A DNA stretch of 64,000 nt from Physcia stellaris (taxonomy: Eukaryota; Ascomycota; Lecanoromycetes; Caliciales; Physciaceae), in the NCBI GenBank assembly GCA_018902385.1, contig JABSSW010000009.1, positions 1 through 64,000 on the forward strand, written 5' to 3'. Below, piece by piece: positions 45,398 to 57,707 of the stretch (positions are counted from its first letter, which is position 1; every line of letters begins with the position of its first letter). The notes beneath the pieces were generated by a model. That model did not search any database. It was not told where the DNA came from and saw nothing but the letters and a program-made list of their open reading frames with translations. Position numbers and translations under genes: made by a program.

Positions 45398-46741
45398 CTG
45401 GAAGAGGGTGAGCTCGTTATTCGGGCTTGAGTAAGGTGTATATCGGATAGTTGCAAACAGTACGATTGATAATAATTGAACAAGAGAGAAACGGATCTCT
45501 GTAGGACGTTGATAAGGCCGAGATATCGAGGCTGCTAATCCTAGATTGGTACCATAAGTTATCTGGGAACAAGCTGCAGTAATAAAACAAGGTCGGTTCT
45601 TCTTTCGAAAATTCCCCATTAATAGGTAGCCTATCCAGTAGAACCGGTGCCATTGGCAGCAGGGGTTTACCCCGCGGTGCTGGAATGACATTTACAGATG
45701 AGAGCTGTATCTTGAGGATATGAAACCGATTGCATACGGTAGAGGGAAGAATTAGACTATTCCAGCTGCTGTCAAAATCGGCGGGTGACATACCGGTCCT
45801 GTTCCGGTTGGTGAATAGTACAATAGCCTTTCGACCTTAAGATGTGCTTCCATATTGATATCATCATTCTCGAGATACAACCGTAACCCTTCCAAGAAGT
45901 CTCTCAAGATCATAGTCCAGCTCGAAAAAGAATGGTCTAACCTAGAAGAAACCCCAATTCGAAAAGTCCGAATTCAAATGACTACTTAAAGTGGTGATAC
46001 TTCCACTTATCACCAGGCAGAATCATGACGATCAGATAGCGAGCCTTGTCTGCAGCAGTAGTCAGGAAATCGACAGAGGACAACGTCAATGAGTTTGTTA
46101 TCAGTCATTGGGAAAAGTGTGAAATACACGCAATACACTCTGTAGGCGTAGAATGAAACGTTATGAAGACAATACAAGTCGCAGAATCATACGATAGCAA
46201 ACGTACAATTTTGCGAATATTGGCGAATGCAGACAGCGAGAAGAATAAAAAACACCATACCAAATTGATGCCTACGAATGTATCTTGACGTTTCAAAGCG
46301 GGATCACTTCCCATGCTTATCCCATTATCCAGGCACGGAAGTGCAAGCGCGGTACCAGTGACAGAGTGTCCTACTTCGTATACGACAGGAGATTGATAAA
46401 TGGCATAAACAAATGTGAGGAAGGAAAAGTTTGCGCGATAAGATGATGGCTTTGTAGATACCGAGCTGACATTTTGGGGCCGATCGCAGGCAGCTATCCG
46501 CATTCTGCGTTTTCGCTTGAATTTTCATTGAAATCAGATCTAGCTTTTGGCTTCTGTCGCTGAATCCCGTCGACTTGATATGTGTCGATCTGATGGTCCT
46601 GGGATGGACACTTGCACAGGCTTGTCTCTCGGACCAACTACGGATCGTTGTGCCATGTTCCATGAAAGAGTGTTCGAGTCTGACGTATTTAATAGTCTGT
46701 TCTTCAATTTTCTTTTGTCTTTATTAGACTTGCTTCCCTCA
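45398..46741. other. Low-information stretch, 1.3 kb
   Basis: Minus-strand frames at 45417-45791 and 46105-46503 have no family character. Some may be eroded upstream sequence of the oxygenase fragment. Confidence 0.4.
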
Positions 46742-47965
46742 TCATACCCCACCGCTCGGTGCCGCCCTCCCCAACAACATCCCCAATCTTTGGATCACAA
46801 CCTGATACGTCTGCGGTGCATTGTAATGCCAATTCAGAACATGTCCACTCACGGGGCTATACCAGTCAAACCCACTATTACCCGAAAACCTCTCCCCCAC
46901 AGCCGTGAGTATTGTCGAGTTGAACTTGCACTCCTCGACCGGCGTAAATCCACAGATCGCTGGGTCCTTAGTGCCCGTAACAACAAGTACCTTCCCCTTG
47001 AATGCTGGTTGAGTAGCTAGACCTAGGTTGATCCCCTCGCCGATTGGTTGTGCGCCCTGCGTTTCGTAGTCCAGATGCGCGATCCTAGGATCGTAGTGCC
47101 CTTTATAGTAAAACCCAGCTGTACGGTTGAACTCGCTGTTCATACGCAAATATCCATAGTTCAAACCTTTGGGATATTGATCTGGCCGACTCAATGCTGC
47201 AGGGAAGAAATGATAACTCGGCAGGCCCCCCTTGTTATTCCCGCCGGTGGGATAGCCTGTCAGGACCACTGCGTCAACGTCTAATGGGTGAGTTTGCGCC
47301 AATTCGGCTGCCATGATGGAGCCAGTAGAGTGGCCCACGAAAATCAAGCCGCCTTCAGGCGGCATGGGAATACCCGCCTTCCCGGACTTGATGAGCGTGA
47401 TGAGGGAGTGGATAGTTTCCATCTGAAGCGGCAGCTGCACGTCGTTGACTGGATCAGGGTGAGAAGACTCGCCGTTTCCCAATTTATCCACAGCGAGCGT
47501 AGAGTAACCTGCACGGTTCATTGCGTGAGTCCAGCTGTATTCGAGAGGTGCATTGCCCCAGGATCCGCGGTTCCAATAACCCTTGGTGTAGCCTGCGCTA
47601 CCATGTACGAGGATTTGAAGAGGCGCAGAAAAGAGTTCTGGACGAGTGAGAGCATGGCAGTATTCTGCCGCTAATCTATAGGTGCCGCCTCTCGTTTGTT
47701 TGATAGAGGCAGCGACGAGACCTTTGAGGCTGGCGTAGAAGGCGTTGACGCCTTCCTGCGTGCTGAGGGTTGAGGCTGCTGGGGATGCGATCACTTGGTT
47801 GGTTGCTGTAGCATCGACGGTGAAGACTAAATGCTTGCAATTGAAATCGCCGTGGTATCCGCTTCGTTGGCCAAGCTCTACAATAGGACTTGGCTCAGGT
47901 GCCGCGGTGGCATAGGGTATTGTAAAGAGTATACCCCACGTAACGAGGCTGATGGTTGAAAGCAT
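46742..47965 (-). CDS. Secreted alpha/beta-hydrolase, 407 aa
   Basis: Single exon. Start at 47965 (MLSTISLVTWGILFTIPYAT) gives a signal peptide cut near AAPEP; a GTG start 21 codons further up was rejected. The alpha/beta-hydrolase fold is clear: an oxyanion region ILVHGSAGYTKGYWN, a strand GYSTLAVDKLGNGESS, the nucleophile elbow GHSTGS (Ser catalytic), an Asp in VVTGTKDPAICG, and a terminal His in VSGHVLNWHY. Cys pairs (FNCKH, CGF and VEECKF) suggest disulfides. Likely an extracellular lipase or esterase acting on an unknown ester, of a type common in plant- and insect-associated fungi. Confidence 0.88.
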   Translation of the reverse strand: MLSTISLVTWGILFTIPYATAAPEPSPIVELGQRSGYHGDFNCKHLVFTVDATATNQVIASPAASTLSTQEGVNAFYASLKGLVAASIKQTRGGTYRLAAEYCHALTRPELFSAPLQILVHGSAGYTKGYWNRGSWGNAPLEYSWTHAMNRAGYSTLAVDKLGNGESSHPDPVNDVQLPLQMETIHSLITLIKSGKAGIPMPPEGGLIFVGHSTGSIMAAELAQTHPLDVDAVVLTGYPTGGNNKGGLPSYHFFPAALSRPDQYPKGLNYGYLRMNSEFNRTAGFYYKGHYDPRIAHLDYETQGAQPIGEGINLGLATQPAFKGKVLVVTGTKDPAICGFTPVEECKFNSTILTAVGERFSGNSGFDWYSPVSGHVLNWHYNAPQTYQVVIQRLGMLLGRAAPSGGV

Positions 47966-49449
47966 GATATGGTAGCGAGAGGTATCGTGCTTCAATTGCG
48001 CCCTGCCGTCGAAATCGAACCTTTTCACCGATCGAAGTTTTATTCAGTAATGAACAATGAAAGTCCTACTTCACTTCAGGTAATCCACGATAGTAATGCA
48101 ATGATCCACAGTAGCGAGCATCGTGTATCTGTATGGATTTCATGGGGCCACGGCAAGTAAAGGAACCCGGGCGGGAAGGATTGCCAGGACGGAAACCCCT
48201 TTCTAGAATAATTCAGCGCTCCAGCTGTCTCCCAGACCGTCGATGTTAAGATCCCAGGACCCGCCATCGTCTATCGAGCACGTTTCGCGGATCAAGCTAT
48301 GACCAATCGTTGACTCCCTAATCAGACTGGTGCCCTGCCAGGGCCTTGAAAGCGCAAGAGCGCAAGATCAGTGTCCAACGCTAAATGAGACGACGGAGTG
48401 CCTTTATGTTAATCAAATTTCGGAATCCTCACTTTACGGTTGTTTAGTATCTCCGATTGTGTAGAGGTCAATTGCTTGCTCTTGAAGAATTTTTCTGCTA
48501 ATTGCCCGGGCGCCTCGCCCTCTCGAAGTTCACCTTCATTAGCCAACGCTATCCAGCGGTTCGATGAGGGGTACGTACTATCGTACTGACTACTGACCGT
48601 GCTGGCATAGTTTCGGATGCCGGCGTATAGATCTGCCAGCCTAAGTGCTTCGATCGTTGGGTGAGCATGGTCGACCCTGTCAGCCTGCTCGTTCTCTGTG
48701 CAAGCAGCAGAAAATTCAAGATTCTGGAAAACGGCAAGTGTGCGACTTGCCTTATTAACACTGTAGTTCACGCCGCCTCAAGCTTGAGGCTTAAAACAGC
48801 CAAAGCTAGACCAGCGCTATTACTGGCGCTCCAATCACAGTCTTTCAGAATGTGCTAATATCAGGTCGCTCGCCTAGGACATTCGCATATGACCTCACTT
48901 TCTTAACTCTCTAACCACATGGCCGATGGTCCAAACTCTCCGGTTGAGCCCCAAACGCCCTCTAAAACTTCGGATACACCCTATAAGAGCCCCGCGATTA
49001 GTACAGCACGATGAACGTACGCGCTCCTATGCAAAGAATGAACACGGGCCTAGCTACGCAGGCCGTCGTTTCTGTAGTGCTTGATAAATGTCAAGACTTT
49101 TAAACCTCCCGACAAGAAAGGCTCGATTACAGTGCCTTTTCTCTGCGGGTTACTCGTCCTCTTAGCGAAGTCAGATTTAAAACCTTGCCGGAAAGGAAGT
49201 CTGACTGAGACCTGCAGTGCGACTCTACGTTAGTGCAAACTAACGAGTGGTGGAGAGTAGCAATGTGCAAACTGCCATGGAACAGCGCTGTATACCTTGC
49301 GAGCTTTCGCTCCGTGAAGGAATGTTTGTGTTCGAATCTCCCACATCCTTTTCCCTCAATCCTTCCGGCTATCGTGCGTTTTGAAGGATCCAGTTGCATG
49401 TCCTACCTCGACATTTCTGGATAGAAAGTACGCAAGCACAAGCTCCAGA
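47966..49449. other. Intergenic, with a possible gene fragment at 48409-48771
   Basis: A minus-strand open frame at 48409-48771 (about 120 codons, opening with GTG rather than ATG) reads as soluble protein (IEALRLADLYAGIRN, PGQLAEKFFKSKQLTS) but matches no family I know. It may be an internal exon or a gene remnant. The rest shows nothing further. Confidence 0.3.
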
Positions 49450-50931
49450 ATGTCTACTGGGGATTATTTATCTTCCGGCCATGTTCCCAACTACTGGAAT
49501 AACCCGCCGAATACTTTCTGGAAAGTGTACACTGCCGACTCCATTGGACTTGGCTTTGCTCTTGCGGCCGTCGTCGCTCGTTGTTACACCAAGGTCTACG
49601 TGTCAAAGTCTCCCGGATGGGAAGATTACACATCCGTCCTATCGTTCCTATGTTTCCTCGCATTTGTCATCATGGACTAGGTACGAGGATCTAGATATGG
49701 TGGTGGGCGCCATGCATGGGATCTGCCCGAGCAATATATCGATCCCACCATACAAGTCAGTATCTTCTTAGCCATGGCCAAGGCATCTCACTGACGTTGC
49801 CCCAGTTGAAGAGCATTTGTACCTACATATACGTGATAGGCATCATGTTCGCCAAAGTCTCTCTCCTTCTCTTCTTGTATCGTATATTTCGTGTCGACCG
49901 CAAGTTCCGCGTTGTATCTTGGATCATTGGAGCAGTCGTGGTTATTTGGGTAGGTATCTCTTATCTACATGTTCTGACTAGATCTCCCACCTGAAATATA
50001 TGCGACGACAATTCTCTACACCCGGAGCTTCTGGGATGTCTTTATCCCTTTAGTACAATGGATGTGCTGACGCTACATCAGACTACCGTTTCATTCTTCC
50101 TCATGGTGTTCACATGCAGCCCAATCAATGCAACCTGGAATCACAAACTGCGACTCGACCCAAAAACCCATTGTGGCAAGCCTCAAAACGTAGTTATCTA
50201 CCAAGGCTACTGCAACATCATCACTGATTTCTGTCTGCTCATCTTGCCAATCCCGCTAGGTAAGTCACTCTAGGAGGTCATTCTTCTGAACATTGCCACA
50301 AGGATGGAAATACTAATGCAAAATGTCACAGTCTGGAACTTGCAGATGAACATGAGAAAGAAACTAGGTCTTGCTTTTGTGTTCGCAACAGGCATAGTGT
50401 AAGTCATGGCACATATCCTGGGAAATAGGTATGCTAACACGGCGCCGAACAGGATCTGTATTATTTCCATCGTACGCCAGTACATCATATACCACACCAA
50501 CAAAGACACCGACGACTGGGTCGCCACCAGGAACATCGTCTGGCGTAAGGTCCCCACCCCATTCATACGATCCTCGAACCCGAAAGCCGCATTACGCTGA
50601 CCGACTCCTCATAGTCTCCATCGAATTCAGCCTCTCCATCATCATCGCCTGTCTTCCAGCCCTCACCCCCCTCCTGAAAAGCATGTCCGGACTCAGCAAT
50701 CTAATCCCGTCTGTCATCCGATCGAGATTCACCCTGAAGAGCTCGCAGAAACTCTCCGGGGATGTGGAGCATGGGGGCCAGGAACATTATCCAAACGCCG
50801 CATGGCAGACGCCCAGAGAGTGGAAAAAGCCGGGCCACAGACAAAGCTTCGATACGCGTGGAAGCAAGGAAAGTGAGATGGCGTTGCAGCCTATGCAGCC
50901 GACGCATCGCGAACTAAACCACAAGGACTGA
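49450..50931 (+). pseudogene. Rhodopsin-domain membrane protein gene with an in-frame stop
   Basis: Same fungal 7TM family as the gene at 22840. Exons: 49450-49755, 49806-49949, 50082-50259, 50332-50398, 50453-50544, 50615-50931; all phases agree and would give 367 codons. Signatures: FALAAVVARCYTKVY, GWEDYTSVLSF, GRHAWDLPEQ, KVSLLLFLYRIFRV, VFTCSPINATWN and ITDFCLLILPIPL, then a hydrophilic tail. One TAG at 49678-49680 interrupts exon 1 after FVIMD, in the loop before GSRYGGGRHAWD. The frame is open on both sides and no splice pair removes it; CAG-to-TAG is a plausible origin. Everything else looks intact, so inactivation would be recent. Read-through or an error in the sequence are alternatives. 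Confidence 0.75.
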
Positions 50932-51858
50932 AAAAAGGCGAAAAAAGGGACTGTGGATGAAGAAAAAACGTTTACGATGTTCTGGTGCTCAAGTCGTTCC
51001 CAACCTCGAACATCGTTTTGATTTCTCGTCTATTGATTCGTGATTTCAGACTAGCAGTACGCGCACATCCCGTTCCAGTACACGCACACCCCGTGCCCTA
51101 TACAGTCAATACTATTACCCTTCGACTATTATATATGCTGCTGCTGCCTCGAATATACTATAGACAGTGATGTTCATGGACGCGCACACGACTTTTCGGT
51201 TAATTCTCCTGAGACATGAATACTGAGCGATTATATCTCATGTCGGCACACGCACATATCCTGCTCTATATCTTCTTTAAGCTTCGACTCATGGAGACTA
51301 TCTCGATTGTTTTATCGAGTGGCAGTACGAAAGCAGATTATATAATGATGCGCGTAATTTGTTGATAAATCGCTCTCGTCAAGTGCAGAAGTTCCCTAAT
51401 TATTTGTATTAGAAATCTGTCGATTTCTCGAGCAGAGCAGAAGCAAGAATTATATCGAGCTCGCAGGTATATCGTATGTGCGTATAGGGCACGAGATGAG
51501 TATTCAGTGGATGGAAACGACGGAGAGATAAGTCACGCCAAGAAGACAGCAATCTGCCAGGAATCGGGCGAGCGCCGCCTTAGATAATAACCGCGCGACC
51601 TGAGTGATCGTCAGGCGACTTTGGGTGATCCTGAGCAAATGCGCCTCTTTCGGGGATGAATTGCGGCCTGATTCCTACTTTATTTTAGATTTGTGCGATT
51701 CCTTTTTAAAGCCTAGGTTAATACAGATTTCTGAGGCATATTGAATCCATAGTGACTTGTAGTGATCGTCTCAACTGTCATTATGAGGACACAAGTTGGC
51801 TGTTTAGGAGCTCATTGGCAATACCGATGCCAGATAAGACCTTGTTGAACAAGGTCGG
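50932..51858. other. Intergenic between convergent genes, 0.9 kb
   Basis: Contains a small tandem repeat near 51.06-51.10 kb (acgcacatcccgt and acgcacaccccgt). Otherwise no gene or RNA recognised. Confidence 0.5.
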
Positions 51859-54800
51859 CTAGAATGGCGTGAGGATCTTCTCGGCTTTCGAAGAGTTAGA
51901 TCTTGTGATATCTATGCTCAGCAGCCGGCCTTCAGTTCCTTGCATCCAGAATATTCTAAGGGTTCCAGTCTCGTTCGCGGCCACAGAGACCCTTTCGTCG
52001 ATCTTTTTGATGTCCAAGCGAGTCTCGTCCAGCGTACAATTGACTGATTCGAACATCCACCGACCGTCTATTGGTCGTAATAGAAAAAGTTTATTTTTAT
52101 CATTGACGAGAGCTATCCTGGTGGATGGACCGGGTACAACAGCAGCGAACTGTATCTGATCACCTGGGAAAGGATCGAACTCTTCTCTTGTCATGGAATT
52201 CACGGCTCGAGTTGAGCTGTCAATGATGTGGATATGCCCCTTCGATGTCGAAGAGCAGACGATGATTTTGCCAGTGTAGCCATCGATAACAATCGAAGAA
52301 AGACGAAAATCGCAGGAATAACGCTAGAAAGAATTTGATCAGTCTTCGAGTGCTGAATTCCTAATGTTGGGTCTGGAGCGGCAAGTAAACTTACGATCGG
52401 AATATTGAAATCCCCCATGCGGCGGTTCTGCCGGCTTCCTGGCACCAGATTATGCAGGCCGGTGAAAACTGATCCGTTTTTCGCTTCGCGAGTAGCCACG
52501 GCTAAACGAGTGCTGTCGCTCGAAAACGACAAGCATTGGCTGTCAACGTTTGCCGGATCCCAGAAGTCTTTTGGAACCGCGGATGGTAACAATTCTGAAT
52601 GCCTCGTCATAGCATCGAACAGTTGGGTACCTAATGCATACCCTACTGCAATTTTATCTCCTTGACGCGAAATTGCAAGACTGAATGGTTGTGCCTGAAG
52701 ATCGGTCAACCAGGGTTCTTGTTCGGCTCCTAAGTCTCTGCGTAATACGGTCAAAGTATATCTCTGTACGAGATGTCAATCTTTTGGTCCATGCTCCTCA
52801 GAAATTTGGCTAGTGGCTTACCGTTGGCTCCTTTGAGATCACTGCGTACCTCGCACAACTACCTGCCGCCATGACTATCTTTACGAATGAGTAACCTTTA
52901 GACCACAACTTTAATTCGCAGTCATAGCAGGAGATACGATGTGAGGAATAGGCAAGTACAAAGTTAGCATCAGTGAACATGGCGTATGAAACATGGACTA
53001 CCGGAGCGGCAGGACCTGACGATCTAGAAGGAAAAATCCGTCCAAGTGAAGACGTGCGGGAGCTATGTCCAGCTGACCTACTCGTTCCGTTGTTTGTTGC
53101 CGAACTCTGGGGTTTCTGAGACAGTATGGAAGCAGAACTGGCCAGGGTAGTTGGAGAGTGTTCTGAAGTTAACGATTGTCTGTTGGGTCTCGTAGATTGC
53201 AAAGTCGTAATTTGCAGTGTTTCGTCATTTTTAGAAAAGGGCAGAGCAGCTTTCTGGAGCTCCTGTGATATCGTTCGAAGTGGTTCTACCAGACGAGCCT
53301 GCGAGAAAGAGTAGGGACGGCAATGGGGACAGGGGATGCTAATCCCAAGCGCTGCTATGATCTCTGCCGACTTTTCCACCTCCTACTCATCAGATGACTC
53401 GTTAGCCCTGAAATGTCTTTTCCTTTTAGTAGCTTCAAAGCCAAGAACTCACTTGGATTAAAGTAATTTGGTTTGCGCGAAAGAGAATGTTTTTCAAGGC
53501 CAAGCTAGTAAACGAGTGTAACTTTGGGCAATTGATAACATAGGTATCACACTGCCCTATTTCTAGATTCTCTGTTGCTGGAAACGCTGTCCATCGTCTG
53601 ATATCCTCCCTCAATTTGTCCGAAAGTTGAGCAATGTGGCCATCGGCATCTTGCAGCAGATGTTGACGATATCTAAGGTTACTTGATACTTGAGACTGAA
53701 TATGTGTCACATCTAGATCAGCATGTCCATTCCTACCGTCGAGAGCCCGAGAATCCTTACTTGTCAGCGCATCTTGTCTTCTCTGGTGACTATGACGAAC
53801 TTACGTTTTGATACTCATGGGTGAGAAGGCGACCAAAGCAGTCACAGCCTGCTGTTGAGCATCTCGGAAAAGGATTCAACGAAAGCAAGGCTTTCCTGAA
53901 AACAAGCCATCGACTGTCACTGTTTTGCTCATCATGACCAAGCACGTTTGTAGTCAACTCCTCGTAGAGCCTGAAAAATAGAGCGGTAGCCTCGTTGTTG
54001 AGATTTTTTGAGCCACGAGTATGCATTTGAATAGAGGCCGCGATCATGGCTGACCATATGTCGTACCAGGCACAGAAACTATCAAACCACCAAGGGCACT
54101 GGCCACGGATGCATAGCGTAACCTCTGAGATTACCTGGATAAGCTCGACCTTCAAGGGATACTGCATCTGTCAGCCAGCCGTAGCAGAGAAGACTTCACG
54201 AAGTTGTTTACCAATCCGTCAAAGTATTCTGGCAGATCAACAAATCCTCTAAGACTCGAACTATGCTCATGATATCGACATCCATCGTTGAAATTCCGTA
54301 AGGCTTGGTCTTCCGTAGAAGTCGACAAGTAGCCGAGTAGTCTGAGACATAGCTCCTGGTTCAGAAACCTGTGTAGACTGTCTTCTTGCAAAGGCCAGCT
54401 TTCAAAGCTACACCGTACATTTTCGGCCCGAGTAGTCCAACCCACGTCCATAGTCGATCTGACCTTCGCTTTCAGCAGGGTCAGCAGCCGAAGCCCTGAC
54501 AAAATTGCAGCGCCCAGAGAACGGAATATGGGTTCTACGACCGAGGAAGCTTGGCTTACAGCCCCCCTGCAGCTATTTTGGACGGCCAAAAGGTAAGATA
54601 GAACTTCGAAGACCTCAAAAGGCTCCATGAGATACTGCAGTGTCTTTTGCGAAGGGCTCTCTGATTGTAGATAAGTTCTCTGAAGCTGGAATGTGACAAT
54701 GATGAGTTTCACAAGCCGATCGAAAGCCAGCAATGACCCGGGTGCGAAGCGGTCTTCGCCATTCAAGGCTAACTCTATGACATATTGACCGATAGCCTCA

Positions 54801-54930
54801 CGTATAGTCATTGCTACATCTTTTCGCTCCTCGAGTCTCTTCCACATAGCCGAGAGGGAGATGTGTGACATTGGAGCAAGGCTCGGGGGCTTCAAAGTTG
54901 GCCGTTCGCTGCTCGAAAGTGTTGTCAACT
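51859..54930 (-). CDS. Large helical plus WD40-like beta-propeller protein, at least 906 aa
   Basis: Exons found: from about 54928 to 54212, 54167-53805, 53755-53453, 53382-52822, 52763-52395, 52323-51859; introns of 44-71 nt, every junction phase 0. The first half is helical (SHISLSAMWKRLEERKDV, FDSFCAWYDIWSAMI). Its middle carries Cys motifs (CSTAGCDC, later SIPCPHCRPY) that could bind zinc. From about residue 560 on are repeated blades: FVLAYSSHRISCYD, LAISRQGDKIAVGYALGTQL, CLSFSSDSTRLAVAT, KIIVCSSTSKGHIHIID, STRIALVNDKNKLFLLR and TGTLRIFWMQ. An upstream exon near 55.00-55.06 kb (GPFTLNVTLAFQGHYLSINV) joins plausibly through a 54-nt intron, but the true start was not found. Known only as a fungal hypothetical; not a classical seven-blade WD40 by eye. 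Confidence 0.75.
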
Positions 54931-55400
54931 GCCTATCTTAGCATCGCGATGATGATTCTTACACATTAATAGACAGGTAATGGCCTTGGAAGGCCAACGT
55001 GACATTTAGAGTAAAGGGTCCGAGGTCGTAACCTTCATCGACAGACTTGAGCTAGTATCACTCGTAGCCTTGAAGGAAAGGTTCCAGATGTGGCGAATTG
55101 CCGCATTACTTAGTCATCTGCGAGTGCACAGCTTGGGGTCAAATCATCTCTTCTTCTCTAAGTCTTAATGCTGCACAGCAACAATTGCCAATGTAGCGAT
55201 TCTGTATATGAGCTTTTGACGAGCGCGGTTTTGACCAAGTACCACTACTTCCGCCTCCAGAAGTTTGCGGATTTACTAACTACTGGGTATCTAAGGTACG
55301 ATACCCCACTACTAGTAGTACTCTCGTAGAGAAGCGAATTACACTAGTCCTACAGTGGTCAGAATATCCGAAAGAACTTTGTACCGAGACGCCACAACTT

Positions 55401-57707
55401 CTACAGTACCCACGTCCATACCCATGCCCAGAAGCTCAAGACGTTCTGCTGGCTGATGACACTATCACGCTGAGAACGTCTGAGCTTCCCCCTCCGTCGG
55501 GATGGGTCCTGCGGCACGGCTTTCACAGGGTTGGCCAAATCTTCACTCGCGCTTCTTGACCATCTCAAAGGATTCCATGTATTGTCCATTTTCACATGGT
55601 ATGCTGCGATAAGGATCAAGAAGATCAAAATCTGTCGTGAAATGAGTAACGGCTAGGTCAACGATCTCCCCGAGAGCCAACTCACACTTATGTAGGCCGC
55701 AATGAAGTCACCTCCCGAAAATGGATGGAACGATTGCCATCCATTGAAAAAGGCCACGAGGCTGCAGGCAAGCAGACCGAACCAAGCTCGTGCATATTGC
55801 CAATGCGACTTGTACGGGTAGCTACTCTTGTTCTCTCGATTGTACGCTGCCTGGTCTTGCTCAATGTTCTCCAGGCCTTGGGCGGCTCTCTTGATGCTGC
55901 GCCTATTAGCCTGCGCTCGGACGACAGCGTCATTGCATGGACGGAATCATCAAAATAGCCGCGCGTACCTTCGGTAAAAGCGCAAGTACGTAGCACAGGT
56001 CACACCGTAAACAATCATAATCGACACCGTTGAGTTGGTAGCCATCCTGCCAAGCACCTGGGAGATGGTCAATCAACAGTCTTTGACGACAGCACACTCT
56101 TCCCAGATATCAACCTACGCGAGCGGTGTCACTCCCAGCAGACAACATCCCGAGCCATCCAAATAGCCAACTCGTCAAGACAGCAGCTCGGGGTACACCT
56201 GACTCGCTTGTGCGTTCCAGCCGTTGTCTTATCGATTGGGCAATGGACCATGAGGGCCAGACAGCCGGCACGTTGGCTAAGGCATGGAGTAAACGGGATG
56301 AGAGGTACAGTGCGTTGAGACCTGCCGAGGTGGCGGAAAATATGAACACTCCATTGAACAGGCTTGGAAACCCTAGGACACCATCGCGCACCGCAGCGAC
56401 GATGAAGACAGAACCCGCTCCGTTGTTAATGGCATTCACATCGGCGTCGCGGAGTTGTGGGTCATCATAGGGAACGTTGAGACCCACGACGAATGTGCCG
56501 AGCGTATAAAGCAAGAGTATCCGGAGAGAGATTTTTCTAGTCGCGAGTTTAATACTCTCCTCCGTCTCAAGGTCCTTGTTCTCGGGGGCAGTAATGGACA
56601 CAGCCTCGAAGCCGATCATCGAGAACACCGTCACCGTCATGGCGGTCCACATAGCTGCGAAATGACCCGGTCCTCCTCCATGAATCGCGCCTGAGTGGGA
56701 AGTGAAGTTTTTGGACACGAAACTGTAAGGATGTTGATAATATTTGAAGTGTGTCTTCTCACGAGCATTGTTGATAACATTGAACACTATCAGACCCACA
56801 AAGAAGACCATTTTTACCACTCCAATCCAATACTCTATCTCGCCATAGATACGGACTCTAAGGAGGTTGACTGATAGTATGAAAATGAGCCAAAGTGCGA
56901 CGAAAACGGCCGGCGAGACTGATGAGGTCGAAGTCCACTCAATTCGGTGTCCTGGAGGATAACGGACGGACTCAAGGTATCTGGGATCAAAATTGAAACG
57001 GAAAAGGTGGGCTACAGCTGTCACCTCCGCAGCGATAATGACCACCCAGGCGAACCTATGGCTATTCAGTCTCCTGCCGATCCATCAAAAGCCGACTTCT
57101 CGTATAGCTTACCAAGACATCCAACCACAAGCGTAGCCGACACCGGCATCCAAGAACCTGCTCGGAAATTCGAATATAGCGCCTTTTACGGGGAATAAAG
57201 CTGTCATCTCCCCAAGTGAAGCTATGGCAGACCAAAGGACCGATCCCATAAGTATGTACGCAATCCACGCCAGACCAGGGCCAGCTAAGTGTATCACTCT
57301 TCCTGATTGAAGGAAAAAGCCGATTCCAACGACCGAGGAGAAAGCGATCATGTTCGTATGTCTCTCGTCGAGGGTCTTCCTGTTGCACCAGTCAGTTGTA
57401 CAATCACTAGTGAACCAAGCTGAAGACACAGCAAGTACAGAGAGAACTTCAGGTTGACTCACCTCAACTCAGTCGGATGGCTAATCGTTTCAATTCTCGA
57501 CTCATGAGGTGCCTCCATTTCCATGGGATCAAAGCCATCGCCCGGTTGAAGCTCGGGTTTGGTCGATGACATGTCATTTGCAGAGACGCTGGAGCCTGTA
57601 TTTTGCGCTATATCATTACTGAGGTCGGTGGACACTGACGCTCTGCTTGTGAGCTGCGATGGAGGGGCCAGAGCAATCTCGTTGGACCTCGTCACACTAG
57701 GATCCAT
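55401..57707 (-). CDS. Amino-acid permease (APC family), 661 aa
   Basis: Plasma-membrane amino-acid/H+ symporter type. Exons: 57707-57463, 57379-57113, 57055-56119, 56057-55969, 55902-55686, 55631-55401; introns of 83, 57, 61, 66 and 54 nt, all in phase. After an 80-residue hydrophilic N-terminus comes the APC start (IAFSSVVGIGFFLQSGRVI, then GPGLAWIAYILMGSVLW and SLGEMTALFPVKGAIFEFPSRF), followed by MIGFEAVSITAPENKD, GVFIFSATSAGLNALYLSSR and FNGWQSFHP near the end. Twelve membrane segments fit. The first loop normally starts GIGTGLFVGSG in yeast-type permeases; here GIGFFLQSG. ATG at 57707 (MDPSVTRSNE) was chosen as the first in-frame Met without a hydrophobic leader. Confidence 0.92.

Noticed and set aside
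47048-47674. Plus-strand frames over the alpha/beta-hydrolase
   Set aside because: Antisense shadows of a single-exon gene with complete catalytic motifs.
49664-49700. The in-frame TAG at 49678 explained as part of a short intron
   Set aside because: The only GT-AG pairs that remove it are under 30 nt or break the GRHAWD reading frame.
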